Of a stretch of DNA of 64,000 nt, positions 24,432 to 34,101 are shown piece after piece (the first letter of the stretch is position 1; every line of letters starts with the position of its first letter). Below the pieces are notes generated by a model, which was not told the DNA's origin, made no database searches, and saw nothing but the letters and a program-made list of their open reading frames with translations. The translations under genes and the position numbers were made by a program. The DNA comes from Croceibacterium xixiisoli (GTDB lineage: Bacteria; Pseudomonadota; Alphaproteobacteria; Sphingomonadales; Sphingomonadaceae): NCBI RefSeq assembly GCF_009827305.1, contig NZ_WTYJ01000001.1, positions 1,240,001 through 1,304,000 on the forward strand. The letters are read 5' to 3'.

Positions 24432-26891
24432 TCAAAACGCCATGTCGAACCCGATCCGTACACTGCGCGGGCGCAACGGGGTGATCTGTTCGCGGTCGTA
24501 CAGCATGAAGGGGGAACCCAGCGCGAAGCGGTTGCCGCGTGAATTCAGCAGATTGGTCAGCGACAGGCTCAGCCCGCGCCGGTCATTGCCGACGCGCAAA
24601 TCCAGTCCGGTATCCAGATAATCGCCCTGCAGCTTTTCCAGCACGGGGCCGATGCCCAGTGTCGATTGTCCGACATAGCGGGCATGGCCGGCCAACGTGA
24701 GATCGTAGTCCTGCGTCAGGAACATGTCATAGCGGAAGCCCACCCGGGCTGTGGCATCGGCCACATTGGGGAGCCGGTCGTCGCGGATCGCCACGGCGGT
24801 GGTGGGCAGGACACTGCCACCCTCGACCTGGCGGATGTCCTGGTAATAGGCCATGATCGACACATCGGTCCGCGTCACCTTGCTGTCGTTCAGATAGACG
24901 GCGGCGTCCAGTTCCAGCCCGCGCACGGGCCGCCAGTGGCCGGACAGGCCGGCCGACAGCACCTCTCCATCGCCGATATTGGCGGTGGTCGGGAATCCGA
25001 AGCCGTCGATCAGATCGGCCTGGATATTGCGCCACCTTGTCCAGGATCCCGTCACCGCCAGATCGAAACTGTCGCTGGTGAAGCGGCCGCCGGCCTCGCT
25101 TGTGGTGACCCGGTCGCCCTTGAACCGCTGGATGTAATCCTGCCGCACGGCGATGCCGCCGGGGCGGAAGCCCTGCTGGTACCGGGCGAACAGCGTCAGC
25201 CGGTCGGTGGCGCGATAGGCCAGCGCGGCAGACGGCAGGAACAGCGTTTCATTGCGCTGGGCGCGGGCTTCCGGATCATTGCGGAATGCCAGCGCTTCCA
25301 GCACATCGGCAGACTGGCCGGACAGGCTGGCATGGGTCAGCCGCCCGCCCAGCGTCAGATTGACCCGGCGGATCGGTTCCAGCGTGGCTTCGCCATAGAG
25401 TGTCGCTTCCTCGATCTTGTTGGTTACGCCGGTCAGGGCGGATGAACCCATGCTGCGGCGCGAATCCGCCTCATTCTTCAGCAGGCTCGCCGCGATCAGC
25501 CAGCCCGTGCCATCGGGCCCGCGCCGGGCCAGCCGGCTCTCGAAGGTCAGCATCGCGATATCGACCGTCTGCGAATAGGCGGTGGCCGGCGCGTTCCGCT
25601 CCGGCGGGAGGGCCGGCATCGCCGCGTCGGCCAGCGCCACGCCTTCGAAGGTTTCGAAGACATTCTGCCGCGCATAGCCAAGCGAGGACAGCCATTCGAT
25701 ATCGCCGAATTGCCGCCGCACGACCAGATCGGTCAGCCAGTAATCGCTGCGATAGGGCTGGGCCATGGTGCCGTTGCGCGCCAGATCGCCGGCCTCGCGT
25801 TCGGCATATTGGCTGTCATCGCCCTTGATGCGCTGGCCCACCACGCTCAGATCGATGGTGAAATCATCATTCGGCTGGAACCTCAGCGCAGCCCGGCCGC
25901 CGGCCGTGGTGACGCTGTTGATGTCGTTCACCCCGCGCCCGATATCGTCGATATAACCGCCCTCGACCGATCCGAAGGCCAGCGCGCGGAAGGCCAGTTT
26001 TCCTTCCACGACGGGCAGGTTCACGATTGCCCCGCCATCCACCGCCGGCTGCCCGTCCCACACGGCGGCGGCACCGCCCCAGGCGGAACCGGAGGTGCGG
26101 TTCAGTTCGGGGGAATGCGGCACTACCCGCACCACGCCGCCGAGCGATCCGGCGCCATAGAGCGTGCCCTGTGGGCCTTCCAGCACCTCCACCGCGCTGA
26201 CATCGAACAGGCGCAGATTGGGATCGGGCGCGCTGTAGGTGATGCGGCTGTTGCCCCAATACTGGCCGACCGTGGCCTGGGTCGGCCCAACAAAGCTGGA
26301 ATCGGCGATCCCGCGCACGAACAGCTTGTTGCGGCCCGGGCCCAGATGAGTGGAAACAACGCTGGCGATGCGACTTTCGATCGCGCCGGTGCCGCGCGTG
26401 CTGTCGGCAATGCTCAGCTGATCGCCGTGAATGATCTGCACCCCGCCGGGATAGGCGTTGAGCGGCGTGTCCCGCTTGGATGCGGTGACGATGATTTCAT
26501 GCGGGATCTGCACCGGCGGCGGCAGCGCGGGTTCCGGGGGCGGCGGCGGCGCCGGGCGGGGGCGGGGCGCGCCTGTGCGGCGGCTGGGCGAGGCGGCGCG
26601 TTCGATCAGATAGGTGCCGCGCGCAACCCGCCGGGCCTGCGCCCCGGTCCCGCGCAGCAGCAGTTCCAGCGCCTCGCCGGCCATCATCCGCCCCTTGAGC
26701 GGCCGCACGCGCAGTTCCGTCAGGGCCGGGTCGCGAAATCCGATGCTGGCGCCGGTCTGGCTGGCCAGCATGCGGATCGCCGCATCCAGTTGCCCGGCCG
26801 ACAGGTCGACCGCCACCGCCCGCTCCTGCGCAAGGGCAGGAGACGCCATGAAAACAAGGGCCAGAGGCGCCAGGCTAGCGGGGCGGACCAT
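24432..26891 (-). CDS. TonB-dependent receptor with N-terminal STN signalling domain
   Basis: This 819-residue outer-membrane receptor has a signal peptide (VRPASLAPLALVFMASPALAQ), a secretin/TonB short N-terminal domain (about 25-95, LSAGQLDAAIRMLASQTGASI and on), a Pro-rich linker, a TonB-box/plug region (HEIIVTASKRDTPLNAYPGGVQII, VEVLEGPQGTLYGAGSLGGVV) and a 22-strand barrel ending in Phe (MAF). The STN domain transmits ligand occupancy to FecR. Together with the upstream ECF sigma and FecR genes it forms a complete cell-surface signalling unit. The ligand may be a siderophore, haem or carbohydrate; sequence alone does not say. The start overlaps the fecR end by 17 bases. Confidence 0.93.
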   Translation of the reverse strand: MVRPASLAPLALVFMASPALAQERAVAVDLSAGQLDAAIRMLASQTGASIGFRDPALTELRVRPLKGRMMAGEALELLLRGTGAQARRVARGTYLIERAASPSRRTGAPRPRPAPPPPPEPALPPPVQIPHEIIVTASKRDTPLNAYPGGVQIIHGDQLSIADSTRGTGAIESRIASVVSTHLGPGRNKLFVRGIADSSFVGPTQATVGQYWGNSRITYSAPDPNLRLFDVSAVEVLEGPQGTLYGAGSLGGVVRVVPHSPELNRTSGSAWGGAAAVWDGQPAVDGGAIVNLPVVEGKLAFRALAFGSVEGGYIDDIGRGVNDINSVTTAGGRAALRFQPNDDFTIDLSVVGQRIKGDDSQYAEREAGDLARNGTMAQPYRSDYWLTDLVVRRQFGDIEWLSSLGYARQNVFETFEGVALADAAMPALPPERNAPATAYSQTVDIAMLTFESRLARRGPDGTGWLIAASLLKNEADSRRSMGSSALTGVTNKIEEATLYGEATLEPIRRVNLTLGGRLTHASLSGQSADVLEALAFRNDPEARAQRNETLFLPSAALAYRATDRLTLFARYQQGFRPGGIAVRQDYIQRFKGDRVTTSEAGGRFTSDSFDLAVTGSWTRWRNIQADLIDGFGFPTTANIGDGEVLSAGLSGHWRPVRGLELDAAVYLNDSKVTRTDVSIMAYYQDIRQVEGGSVLPTTAVAIRDDRLPNVADATARVGFRYDMFLTQDYDLTLAGHARYVGQSTLGIGPVLEKLQGDYLDTGLDLRVGNDRRGLSLSLTNLLNSRGNRFALGSPFMLYDREQITPLRPRSVRIGFDMAF

Positions 26892-27864
26892 CGGGTGGTG
26901 ACATGATCCATCCTTCGCCGCTGGGTGTGAAGGTCACGCCCAACAGCGGGCCAATCCGGGCAAACACCTGATCCGGTTCACCTTCCAAAGCCAGTGTTCC
27001 GGTAAAGCGGGCGCTGGCCGATGTTCCGCGCAGGGTAACCGGCCGGCCGATATTGCGGGCCAGATCGCGGGCGACCTGGTCCAGCGTGGCCCCATCGTAA
27101 TGCAACTGCCCGCTCTGCCAGGTGCCGATCCCTTCCGGGCTCGTCTTGCGCAGCACCGGCGCGGCGTCAGCGTTCGCGCGCGACAATCCGTCGCCCGGGT
27201 TCAGCCGCACGGCATCCTGACCTGGGCGATAGATCACCGCGCCTTCGGCAACCGCCACATCCAGGCTGCCCTGATCGGCCACGACATTGAACACGGTGCC
27301 GGCATCGAGCAGGCGCGTGCCATCGGCCACCACCACAAACGGATTGGCCTCGTCATGGCGCACTTCGAACAGCGCTTCGCCATGGGCCAGTTCGACATGG
27401 CGGGGCCTGTCGCTGTCGATCGTCAGGCTGGTCGCGCCGTTCATGATGATCCGCGATCCATCGGCCAGTTCCACCACCCGCTGTTCGCCGGCGGCGGTGG
27501 CGATCAGTTCCGGGCCGCTGCTGCGATCGAACACGCCGATCCCGACCACAGCCGCAACCGAGGCCGCGATGGCGGCGGCTGCCGGCCACCAGCGGCGGCG
27601 CGGGGCGGGCAGTTCGACGATATTGTCTGTCGTCCATTCACGGGATGGGGCATCGGCCACGGGCGCAGAAGCAAGAACCTCGGCGGCACCGTCCACCCGG
27701 GCGAGCACCGCATCATAGGCGGGCAAATGTTCAGGGCTGGCGTCGAGCCAGTCCATGAAGCCATCCCAATCCGTAAAATCGGCGCCGCTGGTGCGCACAG
27801 CCCATGCGCTTGCGACCTCCATGATTTCCGGGGAGATATCCGGTTGAGGGCGGTCAGTGTTCAT
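26875..27864 (-). CDS. fecR: FecR-type anti-sigma factor/sensor
   Basis: This 329-residue protein has an N-terminal cytoplasmic domain with the family's Trp motifs (SAWAVRTSGADFTDWDGFMDWLDASPEHLPAYDAV broken by normal residues), one membrane helix (about 93-113, PAAAAIAASVAAVVGIG), and a periplasmic FecR domain (GEQRVVELADGSRIIMNG, LAHGEALFEV, VFNVVADQGSLDVAV). The C-terminal STN-interacting region follows. It relays the state of the downstream receptor to the ECF sigma factor encoded just upstream. The call rests on domain order and neighbours; fecR is used in the family sense. Confidence 0.92.
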   Translation of the reverse strand: MNTDRPQPDISPEIMEVASAWAVRTSGADFTDWDGFMDWLDASPEHLPAYDAVLARVDGAAEVLASAPVADAPSREWTTDNIVELPAPRRRWWPAAAAIAASVAAVVGIGVFDRSSGPELIATAAGEQRVVELADGSRIIMNGATSLTIDSDRPRHVELAHGEALFEVRHDEANPFVVVADGTRLLDAGTVFNVVADQGSLDVAVAEGAVIYRPGQDAVRLNPGDGLSRANADAAPVLRKTSPEGIGTWQSGQLHYDGATLDQVARDLARNIGRPVTLRGTSASARFTGTLALEGEPDQVFARIGPLLGVTFTPSGEGWIMSPPDGPPR

Positions 27865-27891
27865 AACATTCCCGAGACGGAGACGGGGCCA

Positions 27892-28407
27892 TCAATCCGC
27901 ATCGAACTCTGTCTTTAAATTTGCCAGCGCCCGATACGCCTTTTGCAGATCTTTTTCCACCGAGCTCAGGCTGATGCCCAATTCGCGCGCGATCGCTGAT
28001 TGGCCGATTCCTTCCAGTCGATACCGGCGGAACACCATATCGGCGCGCGGGCCCAGTTCCGCCAAGGTCCGTTCGACCGCGCGCAGCTGTTCCCGCGCGA
28101 TCAGGCCACGTTCCCCGACCGGGCTGTCATGGTCCGAAACGCTGACATCGTGCCAGTCCTTCTGCCGACGCATGCGGCTGAGCGATGACCGGCGTCGATC
28201 GCGGATCAGGTTTTCGGCGGCGCGAAACAGGTAGGATGTGGCATCGGCGATTGGCGCTGATGGCGCATCGGCCAGCCGCTGCCACAGATCATGCAGCACA
28301 TCCTCCGCATTGTCGCCCTCACCGCGCGCGGCGATGAAGCGCAACAGGCGCGGCCGCTCGTTCAGCAGCACGCGCTGGAGTCCGCTGATTCCCTCCTCCT
28401 CGCTCAT
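27892..28407 (-). CDS. ECF-family RNA polymerase sigma factor (FecI-like)
   Basis: This 171-residue protein contains sigma region 2 (RLLRFIAARGEGDNAEDVLHDLWQRL, ATSYLFRAAENLIRDRRR) and region 4 (LGPRADMVFRRYRLEGIGQSAIARELGISLSSVEKDLQKAYRAL with its helix-turn-helix). It lacks regions 1 and 3, as ECF factors do. It directs RNA polymerase to the receptor operon when FecR signals. It precedes fecR by 27 bases and is surely co-transcribed with it. A short palindrome sits just upstream of its start. Confidence 0.93.
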   Translation of the reverse strand: MSEEEGISGLQRVLLNERPRLLRFIAARGEGDNAEDVLHDLWQRLADAPSAPIADATSYLFRAAENLIRDRRRSSLSRMRRQKDWHDVSVSDHDSPVGERGLIAREQLRAVERTLAELGPRADMVFRRYRLEGIGQSAIARELGISLSSVEKDLQKAYRALANLKTEFDAD

Positions 28408-28421
28408 GCCGCAAGGCTACC

Positions 28422-28436
28422 CTTGACATCGTCAAG
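28422..28436. promoter_or_regulatory. Palindrome upstream of the ECF sigma gene
   Basis: CTTGAC-atc-GTCAAG, read on either strand, lies 15-29 bases before the sigma-factor start codon. It could be a repressor operator or part of a promoter (TTGAC on each strand). No matching known site is claimed. Confidence 0.35.
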
Positions 28437-28517
28437 CCGCCAGCCTGCCAAGTGCAGGGAGATGGGGAGTTGCGGCGCATGGCACGCATGGGGGGGAACC
28501 GGCACTGGCATGGCGGG

Positions 28518-29303
28518 TCAGAAGGCACGCGCCGTATCGAGGCCTGCCGCCTCTGCCTCACCATTGCGGGCGCGGGCAAAAGCGGAAACATGCGTGGCGG
28601 CGGGCGAGGCCAGCGGGCGATCGTCGGGCTGTGTCGGGAGGGTAGCCCCGGCGGCAAAGCCCGTCTGCGCGCCGGTCAGAAAGGGCAGCGGATCGACCGA
28701 GCGGCCGTCCCGGCGGATCTCGAAATGCAGATGATTGCCGGTCGCGCGGCCCGTCGCGCCCATCAGGCCAATGGTTTCGCCCTGTGACACCACCATGCCG
28801 GGCTGCACAAGAATGCGGTCGAGATGGCCATAGCGGGTGGTCACGCCGTCACCATGTTCGATGTCCACCATCCGGCCATAGCCGCCGGCCGTGCCGGCAA
28901 AGCGCACCCGCCCGGCGGCGGAGGCGTTGACCTGCGTGCCGCGCGCGCCGGGGATATCGATCCCGTGATGCATGCGGTGCTGTCCGTGCAAGGGATCGCG
29001 CCGCAACCCATAGCGGGATGACAGGCGGATATTCGCACGGGCAGCGGGGGGTGTTTGGGTTCTCGTCGTCAGGGCCGGGCGCTGCTCCGCGCGGGAAGCG
29101 TGCGGGCGCACGGGCTCCGCCAGCATCGCATCCCGGCTCGCGGTCATGTCCACCGCCAGGCTCCGCCCGCGTGGCAATTCCGCCGGCGCCGGGTTCGGCT
29201 CCGCCGCTGTGTGCACGGGCAGTTCAGCACCGGGCACGTCAACCGGCGCATTGGCGGCAAGCCAGCTCAGCAGCACGGGAACAATCGCGATAGCACCTGA
29301 CAT
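28518..29303 (-). CDS. M23-family metallopeptidase (LytM-like)
   Basis: This 261-residue protein from ATG 29303 has an N-terminal hydrophobic segment (MSGAIAIVPVLLSWLAANA) acting as signal or anchor, a linker of about 90 residues, and an M23 domain with zinc-ligand motifs HHGIDIPG (HxxxD) and GNHLHFEI (HxH). Surrounding blocks are GRVRFAGTAGGYGRMVDIEHGDGVTTRYGHL and VVSQGETIGLMGATGRATG. The motifs are complete, so it is probably an active endopeptidase cleaving peptidoglycan cross-links. An in-frame start at 29342 is possible. The last 40 residues are a low-complexity tail. Confidence 0.9.
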   Translation of the reverse strand: MSGAIAIVPVLLSWLAANAPVDVPGAELPVHTAAEPNPAPAELPRGRSLAVDMTASRDAMLAEPVRPHASRAEQRPALTTRTQTPPAARANIRLSSRYGLRRDPLHGQHRMHHGIDIPGARGTQVNASAAGRVRFAGTAGGYGRMVDIEHGDGVTTRYGHLDRILVQPGMVVSQGETIGLMGATGRATGNHLHFEIRRDGRSVDPLPFLTGAQTGFAAGATLPTQPDDRPLASPAATHVSAFARARNGEAEAAGLDTARAF

Positions 29304-29444
29304 CCCTGCTTTGACGGAGGCCTCGGTCCGATCCCGTAACACCCGCCGAAAAAATTTTGCGCGCCATCGTTTTTACGGAAACGATCTGCCCGCTCCGTCT
29401 CGGCTCACATCAGCAACAGCTTTGCCATTTGGAGGAGAGGCTCA

Positions 29445-30257
29445 ATGAATTCAGCGGAACGTCGCATGCTGGACATGCTCAGGAAGGGCCGGGACCAATA
29501 TGGCGTGGTGGCTGTAAAGGCAGAGTTCGAGGCGGAAGGCACGCGCCCTGACGAACTGCTCCGCCTGCTGGAACTCACCCATCGCGCCGATCTGGCCGTG
29601 GCGCTGAAGATCGGTGGCTGCGAAGCGGTGTCCGATCTGCTCGCTTCGCGGCTCTATGGTGTGGATCATGTGATCGCCCCCATGGTCGAAACCCCCTATG
29701 CGCTGTCGAAATATATCGAGGCGAAGGACAAGACCCATCCCGGCAATCCGGATGGCACCAAGTTCCTGTTCAACCTGGAAACCCAGGCAACGCTGGAAAA
29801 TCTCGACGCGATGATCCCGCTTGCTGCAAAGGGCGTGAATGGCGTCGTCTTCGGCCGGGTTGATTTCACCCTGTCGCGGGGCCTGCCGCGCGGCGCGGTA
29901 AATGCCCGCGAAATCACCGATGCCGTGCTCACAGTGGCGCGGGCCTGTCGCGCGCATGATCTGGAACTGGTCGTCGGCGGCTCGGTCTCGCCCGATGCGG
30001 TGGAAGCATTGCGCGAAATGCGCGCCATCCGCCTCGACCGGTTCGAAACCCGCAAGGTGGTGTTCGATGGCGCCGCTGTCGAACGGCGCGATATCGATGC
30101 CGGCATTGCCAATGCCGTCGCGTTCGAACTCGCCTGGCTGGAAAACAAGCGCGATTATTACCGCGCTGCTGCAGAGGAAGATGCACCGCGCATCGCCATG
30201 ATGCAGGAACGCGCGCGCAAGGCCGTCGGCGTCAAGCTGGCGAGCGTGGCGGCCTGA
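29445..30257 (+). CDS. HpcH/HpaI aldolase family protein, first gene of the glycan operon
   Basis: This 270-residue protein belongs to the HpcH/HpaI aldolase / citrate lyase beta family (class II pyruvate aldolases). Supporting stretches are VVAVKAEFEAEGTRPDELLRL (acidic residues early in the barrel), YGVDHVIAPMVETPYALSKYIEA, FNLETQATLENLD and VNGVVFGRVDFTLSRG. Usual members cleave or form 2-keto-3-deoxy acids with pyruvate. Its position at the head of a polysaccharide operon suggests it makes or breaks a keto-sugar acid precursor; this is inferred. GGAGGAGAGG just upstream is a strong ribosome-binding site. Confidence 0.85.
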   Translation: MNSAERRMLDMLRKGRDQYGVVAVKAEFEAEGTRPDELLRLLELTHRADLAVALKIGGCEAVSDLLASRLYGVDHVIAPMVETPYALSKYIEAKDKTHPGNPDGTKFLFNLETQATLENLDAMIPLAAKGVNGVVFGRVDFTLSRGLPRGAVNAREITDAVLTVARACRAHDLELVVGGSVSPDAVEALREMRAIRLDRFETRKVVFDGAAVERRDIDAGIANAVAFELAWLENKRDYYRAAAEEDAPRIAMMQERARKAVGVKLASVAA

Positions 30258-30260
30258 TCC

Positions 30261-31103
30261 ATGGCGCTGCATGATGTCGTGTCGGCCCTGATGCGACGCG
30301 TTGCCGCAGAAACGGTGATGCCTCGTTTTCAGGCCCTGGCCGCCGAAGAAATCGCCGAGAAAAGCCCGGGGGAGGTGGTCACCATCGCCGATCGGGAATC
30401 GGAAGAACGGCTGACCGAAGGTCTCGCCGCGCTGGGCCTTGGCGCGCGCATCGTCGGGGAAGAGGCTGCCTCGCGCGATCCTTCGCTGCTCGATCGGGTG
30501 GGTGAAGGGCTCGTCTGGCTGATCGATCCGCTCGATGGCACGGCCAATTTCGCCGGCGGGCACGGTCCCTTCGGCATGATGGTAGCGCTGGTCGATGATG
30601 GCGAACCGGTGATGGGCTGGATGCTCGATCCGCAGAGCGGGCGCATGTGCCATGCCGAACGGGGCAAGGGCGCCAGCTGTGACGGCGCTTCTGTCCGCAT
30701 CCGGGGCGAACCGCGCAGCCGCACGCTTGATCGGCCGATTGCGGCGCTGGCGACCCAGTTCATGACGCCCGCCCGGCGGGACATGGTGCACAATGCAGCG
30801 CGGAGCCATTTCGCCCAGGTTCCGATCCCGCGCTGCGCGGCCGAAAGCTATCCCCGGCTGGTCTTCGGCAGCAATCAGCTGGCGCTGTTCCAGCGGATTC
30901 TGCCCTGGGATCATGCCCCCGGCGTGCTTTTCCTGACCGAAGCCGGCGGCCACGCCACCCATTGGGATCGCAGCGCCTATCGCGTCGGCGGGCCTGGTGC
31001 CGGCCTGCTGGTCGCGGCCAGCGTGGAACATTGGGGCGCAGGCGCAGACCTGCTGCTGGAGCCGCAGGGCGGCCTTATCGATATGGAAACGCGTGTAGCA
31101 TGA
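30261..31103 (+). CDS. Inositol-monophosphatase family phosphatase
   Basis: This 280-residue protein carries all IMPase metal sites: VGEEA (66-70), IDPLDGTANF (88-97) and WDHAPG near residue 217. Enzymes of this family dephosphorylate inositol phosphates, fructose bisphosphate, histidinol phosphate or sugar phosphates. In this operon a sugar-phosphate substrate feeding glycan assembly is most likely. The gene starts three bases after the aldolase stop and overlaps the next gene by ATGA. Confidence 0.9.
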   Translation: MALHDVVSALMRRVAAETVMPRFQALAAEEIAEKSPGEVVTIADRESEERLTEGLAALGLGARIVGEEAASRDPSLLDRVGEGLVWLIDPLDGTANFAGGHGPFGMMVALVDDGEPVMGWMLDPQSGRMCHAERGKGASCDGASVRIRGEPRSRTLDRPIAALATQFMTPARRDMVHNAARSHFAQVPIPRCAAESYPRLVFGSNQLALFQRILPWDHAPGVLFLTEAGGHATHWDRSAYRVGGPGAGLLVAASVEHWGAGADLLLEPQGGLIDMETRVA

Positions 31104-32983
31104 AGAGCCTGGGCCATCGGATCGCCGCGAGCCTTGTCGTGGTGGCATTGCTGACCACCCCCGCCACCGCCCAGTTCGCCTCCCCGGTCGGATCCTCCAC
31201 CGGGGCTGCCGGGCAGCGGTCCGATGCGCCAACCAGCGGCGCGACCCAGGTGTCGGTGCCGCAGGCGCCGATCAATTCCTATCGCCCCGATGCGATCGAT
31301 GCCCCGCCGCCCGATGTGATCACCCCCCCGGATGATGGCGCTGCGCCACCGCAGGGCCAGGGCCAGCGCGCGGGCCCGCCGCCCGCCAATGAATATGAAC
31401 GCTTCGTCTCCACCGTGGCGGGCAAGCCGATGCGACGCTTCGGCACCGAATTGCTGCTGCCCGAAGCGCGCGGCTTCGCCGTGCCGTCAGTTGCCGCCGT
31501 GCCGCAAGATTACCGCCTGAACCCGGGTGACGAACTGCTGCTCGGCCTGACCGGTTCGGTCCAGGCCTCCAACCTGCGTCTTACCATCGATCCCGAAGGG
31601 CGGATATTCATCCCCCGCGTCGGCGCAGTCCGCGTCGGCGGAGTGCGTTATGGCGATGTCCATGGCGTGATCGAACAGCAGGTCGCCCGGCAATATCGCG
31701 GCTTCGGGCTGGATGTGTCGGTCGGCCGGCTGCGCGGTCTGACGGTCTATGTCACCGGCTTTGCCGCAAAGCCCGGCGCCTACAATGTCGGCAGCCTGTC
31801 GACGCTGGTCAACGCCGTGCTGGCGGCCGGCGGCCCGGCTTCGGGCGGCAGCTTCCGCTCGATCCAGCTGCGCCGCGATGGGAAGCTGGTGTCCGATTTC
31901 GATCTTTATGATCTGCTCCTGCGCGGGGATCGCAGCGGCGATGCCGTGCTGCAGAATGGCGATGTGCTCTATATCGCCCCTGCCGGGGACCAGGTTGCCG
32001 TCACCGGTAGCGTCAACCGCGAAGCGATCTTCGAAATCGCGCCCGAAGAAACCCTGGCCGATGTGCTGCTCTATGCCGGTGGCATCAGCACCGTGGCCGA
32101 CGGCACGCGGCTGATGATGCTGGACAGCCTGGGCCGCCAGAACAATGGCTGGACGGAAGTCAGCGCCGCCGATGCCGCCGTGCGCAACGCGCAGCGCGGT
32201 GACGTGATCCGCGTCCTGTCCAATATCGATCTGGCCCGCCCGATGGGGCAGCAATCGGTACTGGTCACGATCAGCGGCGAAGTGGGCCAGCCCGGCCGTT
32301 ATTATTTCAAGCCTGGCACGCGGCTGGAAGATGTTGTGGCCATGGCCGGCGGGCTGACCCCGCAGGCCTTCCCCTATGCCAGCATCATCACGCGCGAAAG
32401 CGTCAAGCATCAGCAACGGCAGAGCTTCGACCGCGCGATCGAAGATGTGGAACTGCTGCTGACCGCCCAGCCGGCCACGTCGATCAACCGGGCGCAAATG
32501 GCGCAGCCGGGCAGCCTGCAGCTGGTGGATTCCATTGTCGATCAGCTGCGCCGTCGCGAACCGACCGGCCGGCTGGTGTTCGATCTGCCCTATGATTCCG
32601 CCACGCTGCCAGCCGATCTGATCATGGAAAACAACGACACCATCCATATCCCGCCGCAGCCGGTGACGGTCGGCGTGTTCGGTGCCGTGCCGACCCCGGC
32701 CTCCTTCGCCTATCGCCAGGGCGCCACGATCGGGGATTACATCACCCTGGCCGGCGGCGTGCAGAAGCTGGGTGACAAGGGGGAAATCTTCATCATCCGC
32801 GCCAATGGCACGGTGCTGGCCGATGGCTGGGGCGTGCGCCGGGCGCCGGCCCTGCCGGGCGATCTGGTCTATGTTCCGATAGAGGGCAATCGAGGGGAGT
32901 TCTGGGCGCGGCTGCGTGACATCACCAGCACACTGTTCGGTGGCCTGGTGGGTGTGGCCTCGATCCAGGCGATCGCGGAATGA
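31100..32983 (+). CDS. SLBB-domain polysaccharide export outer-membrane protein (Wza-like)
   Basis: This 627-residue protein has a signal peptide (SLVVVALLTTPATAQ), a Pro-rich stretch, a polysaccharide-export domain (about 130-200, DYRLNPGDELLLGLTGS) and four SLBB repeats: VYVTGFAAKPGAYNVG, VAVTGSVNREAIFEI, VTISGEVGQPGRYYF and VGVFGAVPTPASFAY, each followed by an LAGG-type turn. Wza-like proteins form the outer-membrane channel for capsule or exopolysaccharide. No lipobox is present at the signal end, so it is not a classic lipoprotein. ATG 31100 overlaps the upstream stop (ATGA). Confidence 0.92.
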   Translation: MKSLGHRIAASLVVVALLTTPATAQFASPVGSSTGAAGQRSDAPTSGATQVSVPQAPINSYRPDAIDAPPPDVITPPDDGAAPPQGQGQRAGPPPANEYERFVSTVAGKPMRRFGTELLLPEARGFAVPSVAAVPQDYRLNPGDELLLGLTGSVQASNLRLTIDPEGRIFIPRVGAVRVGGVRYGDVHGVIEQQVARQYRGFGLDVSVGRLRGLTVYVTGFAAKPGAYNVGSLSTLVNAVLAAGGPASGGSFRSIQLRRDGKLVSDFDLYDLLLRGDRSGDAVLQNGDVLYIAPAGDQVAVTGSVNREAIFEIAPEETLADVLLYAGGISTVADGTRLMMLDSLGRQNNGWTEVSAADAAVRNAQRGDVIRVLSNIDLARPMGQQSVLVTISGEVGQPGRYYFKPGTRLEDVVAMAGGLTPQAFPYASIITRESVKHQQRQSFDRAIEDVELLLTAQPATSINRAQMAQPGSLQLVDSIVDQLRRREPTGRLVFDLPYDSATLPADLIMENNDTIHIPPQPVTVGVFGAVPTPASFAYRQGATIGDYITLAGGVQKLGDKGEIFIIRANGTVLADGWGVRRAPALPGDLVYVPIEGNRGEFWARLRDITSTLFGGLVGVASIQAIAE

Positions 32984-34101
32984 GCGTGGTGATTAGGGCC
33001 GGAAACAGGGCGAGCGACTGGATCGCCAACCCCCGCCATCGCTGGCTGATCTACGGCCTGCTCGCCGTTGCGCTGGCGGTGCTGTGCATCGTGCCGCGGC
33101 CCTATGTGGCGCGGGCCAAGGTGGTGCCGCAGGACAGCGGCACGATCGGGCTCAGTTCCATCAGCAGCGCCGCCGGTGGGCAGGCGCAGGGGCTCACCGC
33201 GCTGCTCGGCGGGGTCAAGACCCCGGTCGATTTCTACCTCGCCGTCGGGCGCGGCACCGATGTGACCGATGCGGTGATCGATCAGCTCAAGCTGGTCGGC
33301 CCGCAGGGCTATCCCTCGCTGGAAAAGGCGCGGCTGGCGCTGGCCAAGCGGGTGGATATCCATTCGCTGACCGGCGGCATCGTCGAAGTGGAGGTGCGCA
33401 CGCATGATCCGGCCTTCGCCAAATCCGTGACCCAGGCCTATGTCCGCGCGATCAGTGCGCGGCTGACGGCGCTGGGGGAAGACCGGGTGCAGCGCAAACA
33501 GGCCGTGGTCCAGCGCCGTTTCAAGGAAGCGGCCGACCGCGTCGTCACGGCAGAGGCGGCGCTGGGCGCCTTCCGCCGCCGCAACCGTCTGGCCGAACCG
33601 GAGGCAGAACTGGGTTCGGCCCTGTCGCTGCGCGCGGGCCTCGAAGCGCAATTGCAGGCGCGGCTGGTGGAACTGAGCACGCTTGAACAGTTTCAGGGTC
33701 CGGAAAATCCGCAACTGGTGGCCGTGCGGTCCGAAGTGGCCGAACTGCGCGCCCAGATCGCCCGCAGCACGCGGCCCGATGCCGGCATGTCCGGCGGCCC
33801 CAATGTGGCCGGATTGACGGAGGTTTCGGGCGAATATCTGAACCTTTTCCGCGACTATCGCTTCGCCCAGGCGCTGTATGAAGTCTACGCCCGCTCTTCG
33901 GAGGAAGTCGCGGTCGAAACGCTCGCCGCCGAAACCGCCACCGATGTGCAGGTGATCGAAGCGCCGCGCGTCGATGACGATCGCAAGTTCAACGTGCCCG
34001 CCGTCGCACTGCTCGCGCTGGTGCTGGCGCTGGCCGCCTTCACCGAAATCTATGCGCCAGCCACCGGTATCCGGCTGTTCCGCGAACGGGCCGCCTCGTG
34101 A
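32980..34101 (+). CDS. Capsule/exopolysaccharide export inner-membrane protein (Wzz/KpsE-like)
   Basis: This 373-residue protein has an N-terminal membrane helix (about 23-40, WLIYGLLAVALAVLCIV), a long periplasmic coiled-coil region (about 140-300, rich in RVQRKQAVVQRRFKEAADRV-type heptads) and a C-terminal helix (about 335-360, VPAVALLALVLALAAFTEIYA). There is no cytoplasmic tyrosine-kinase domain, which places it with polysaccharide co-polymerases of the KpsE/Wzz kind. It probably bridges the inner membrane to the SLBB channel encoded just upstream and sets chain length. ATGA overlaps join it to the genes on both sides. Confidence 0.88.
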   Translation: MSVVIRAGNRASDWIANPRHRWLIYGLLAVALAVLCIVPRPYVARAKVVPQDSGTIGLSSISSAAGGQAQGLTALLGGVKTPVDFYLAVGRGTDVTDAVIDQLKLVGPQGYPSLEKARLALAKRVDIHSLTGGIVEVEVRTHDPAFAKSVTQAYVRAISARLTALGEDRVQRKQAVVQRRFKEAADRVVTAEAALGAFRRRNRLAEPEAELGSALSLRAGLEAQLQARLVELSTLEQFQGPENPQLVAVRSEVAELRAQIARSTRPDAGMSGGPNVAGLTEVSGEYLNLFRDYRFAQALYEVYARSSEEVAVETLAAETATDVQVIEAPRVDDDRKFNVPAVALLALVLALAAFTEIYAPATGIRLFRERAAS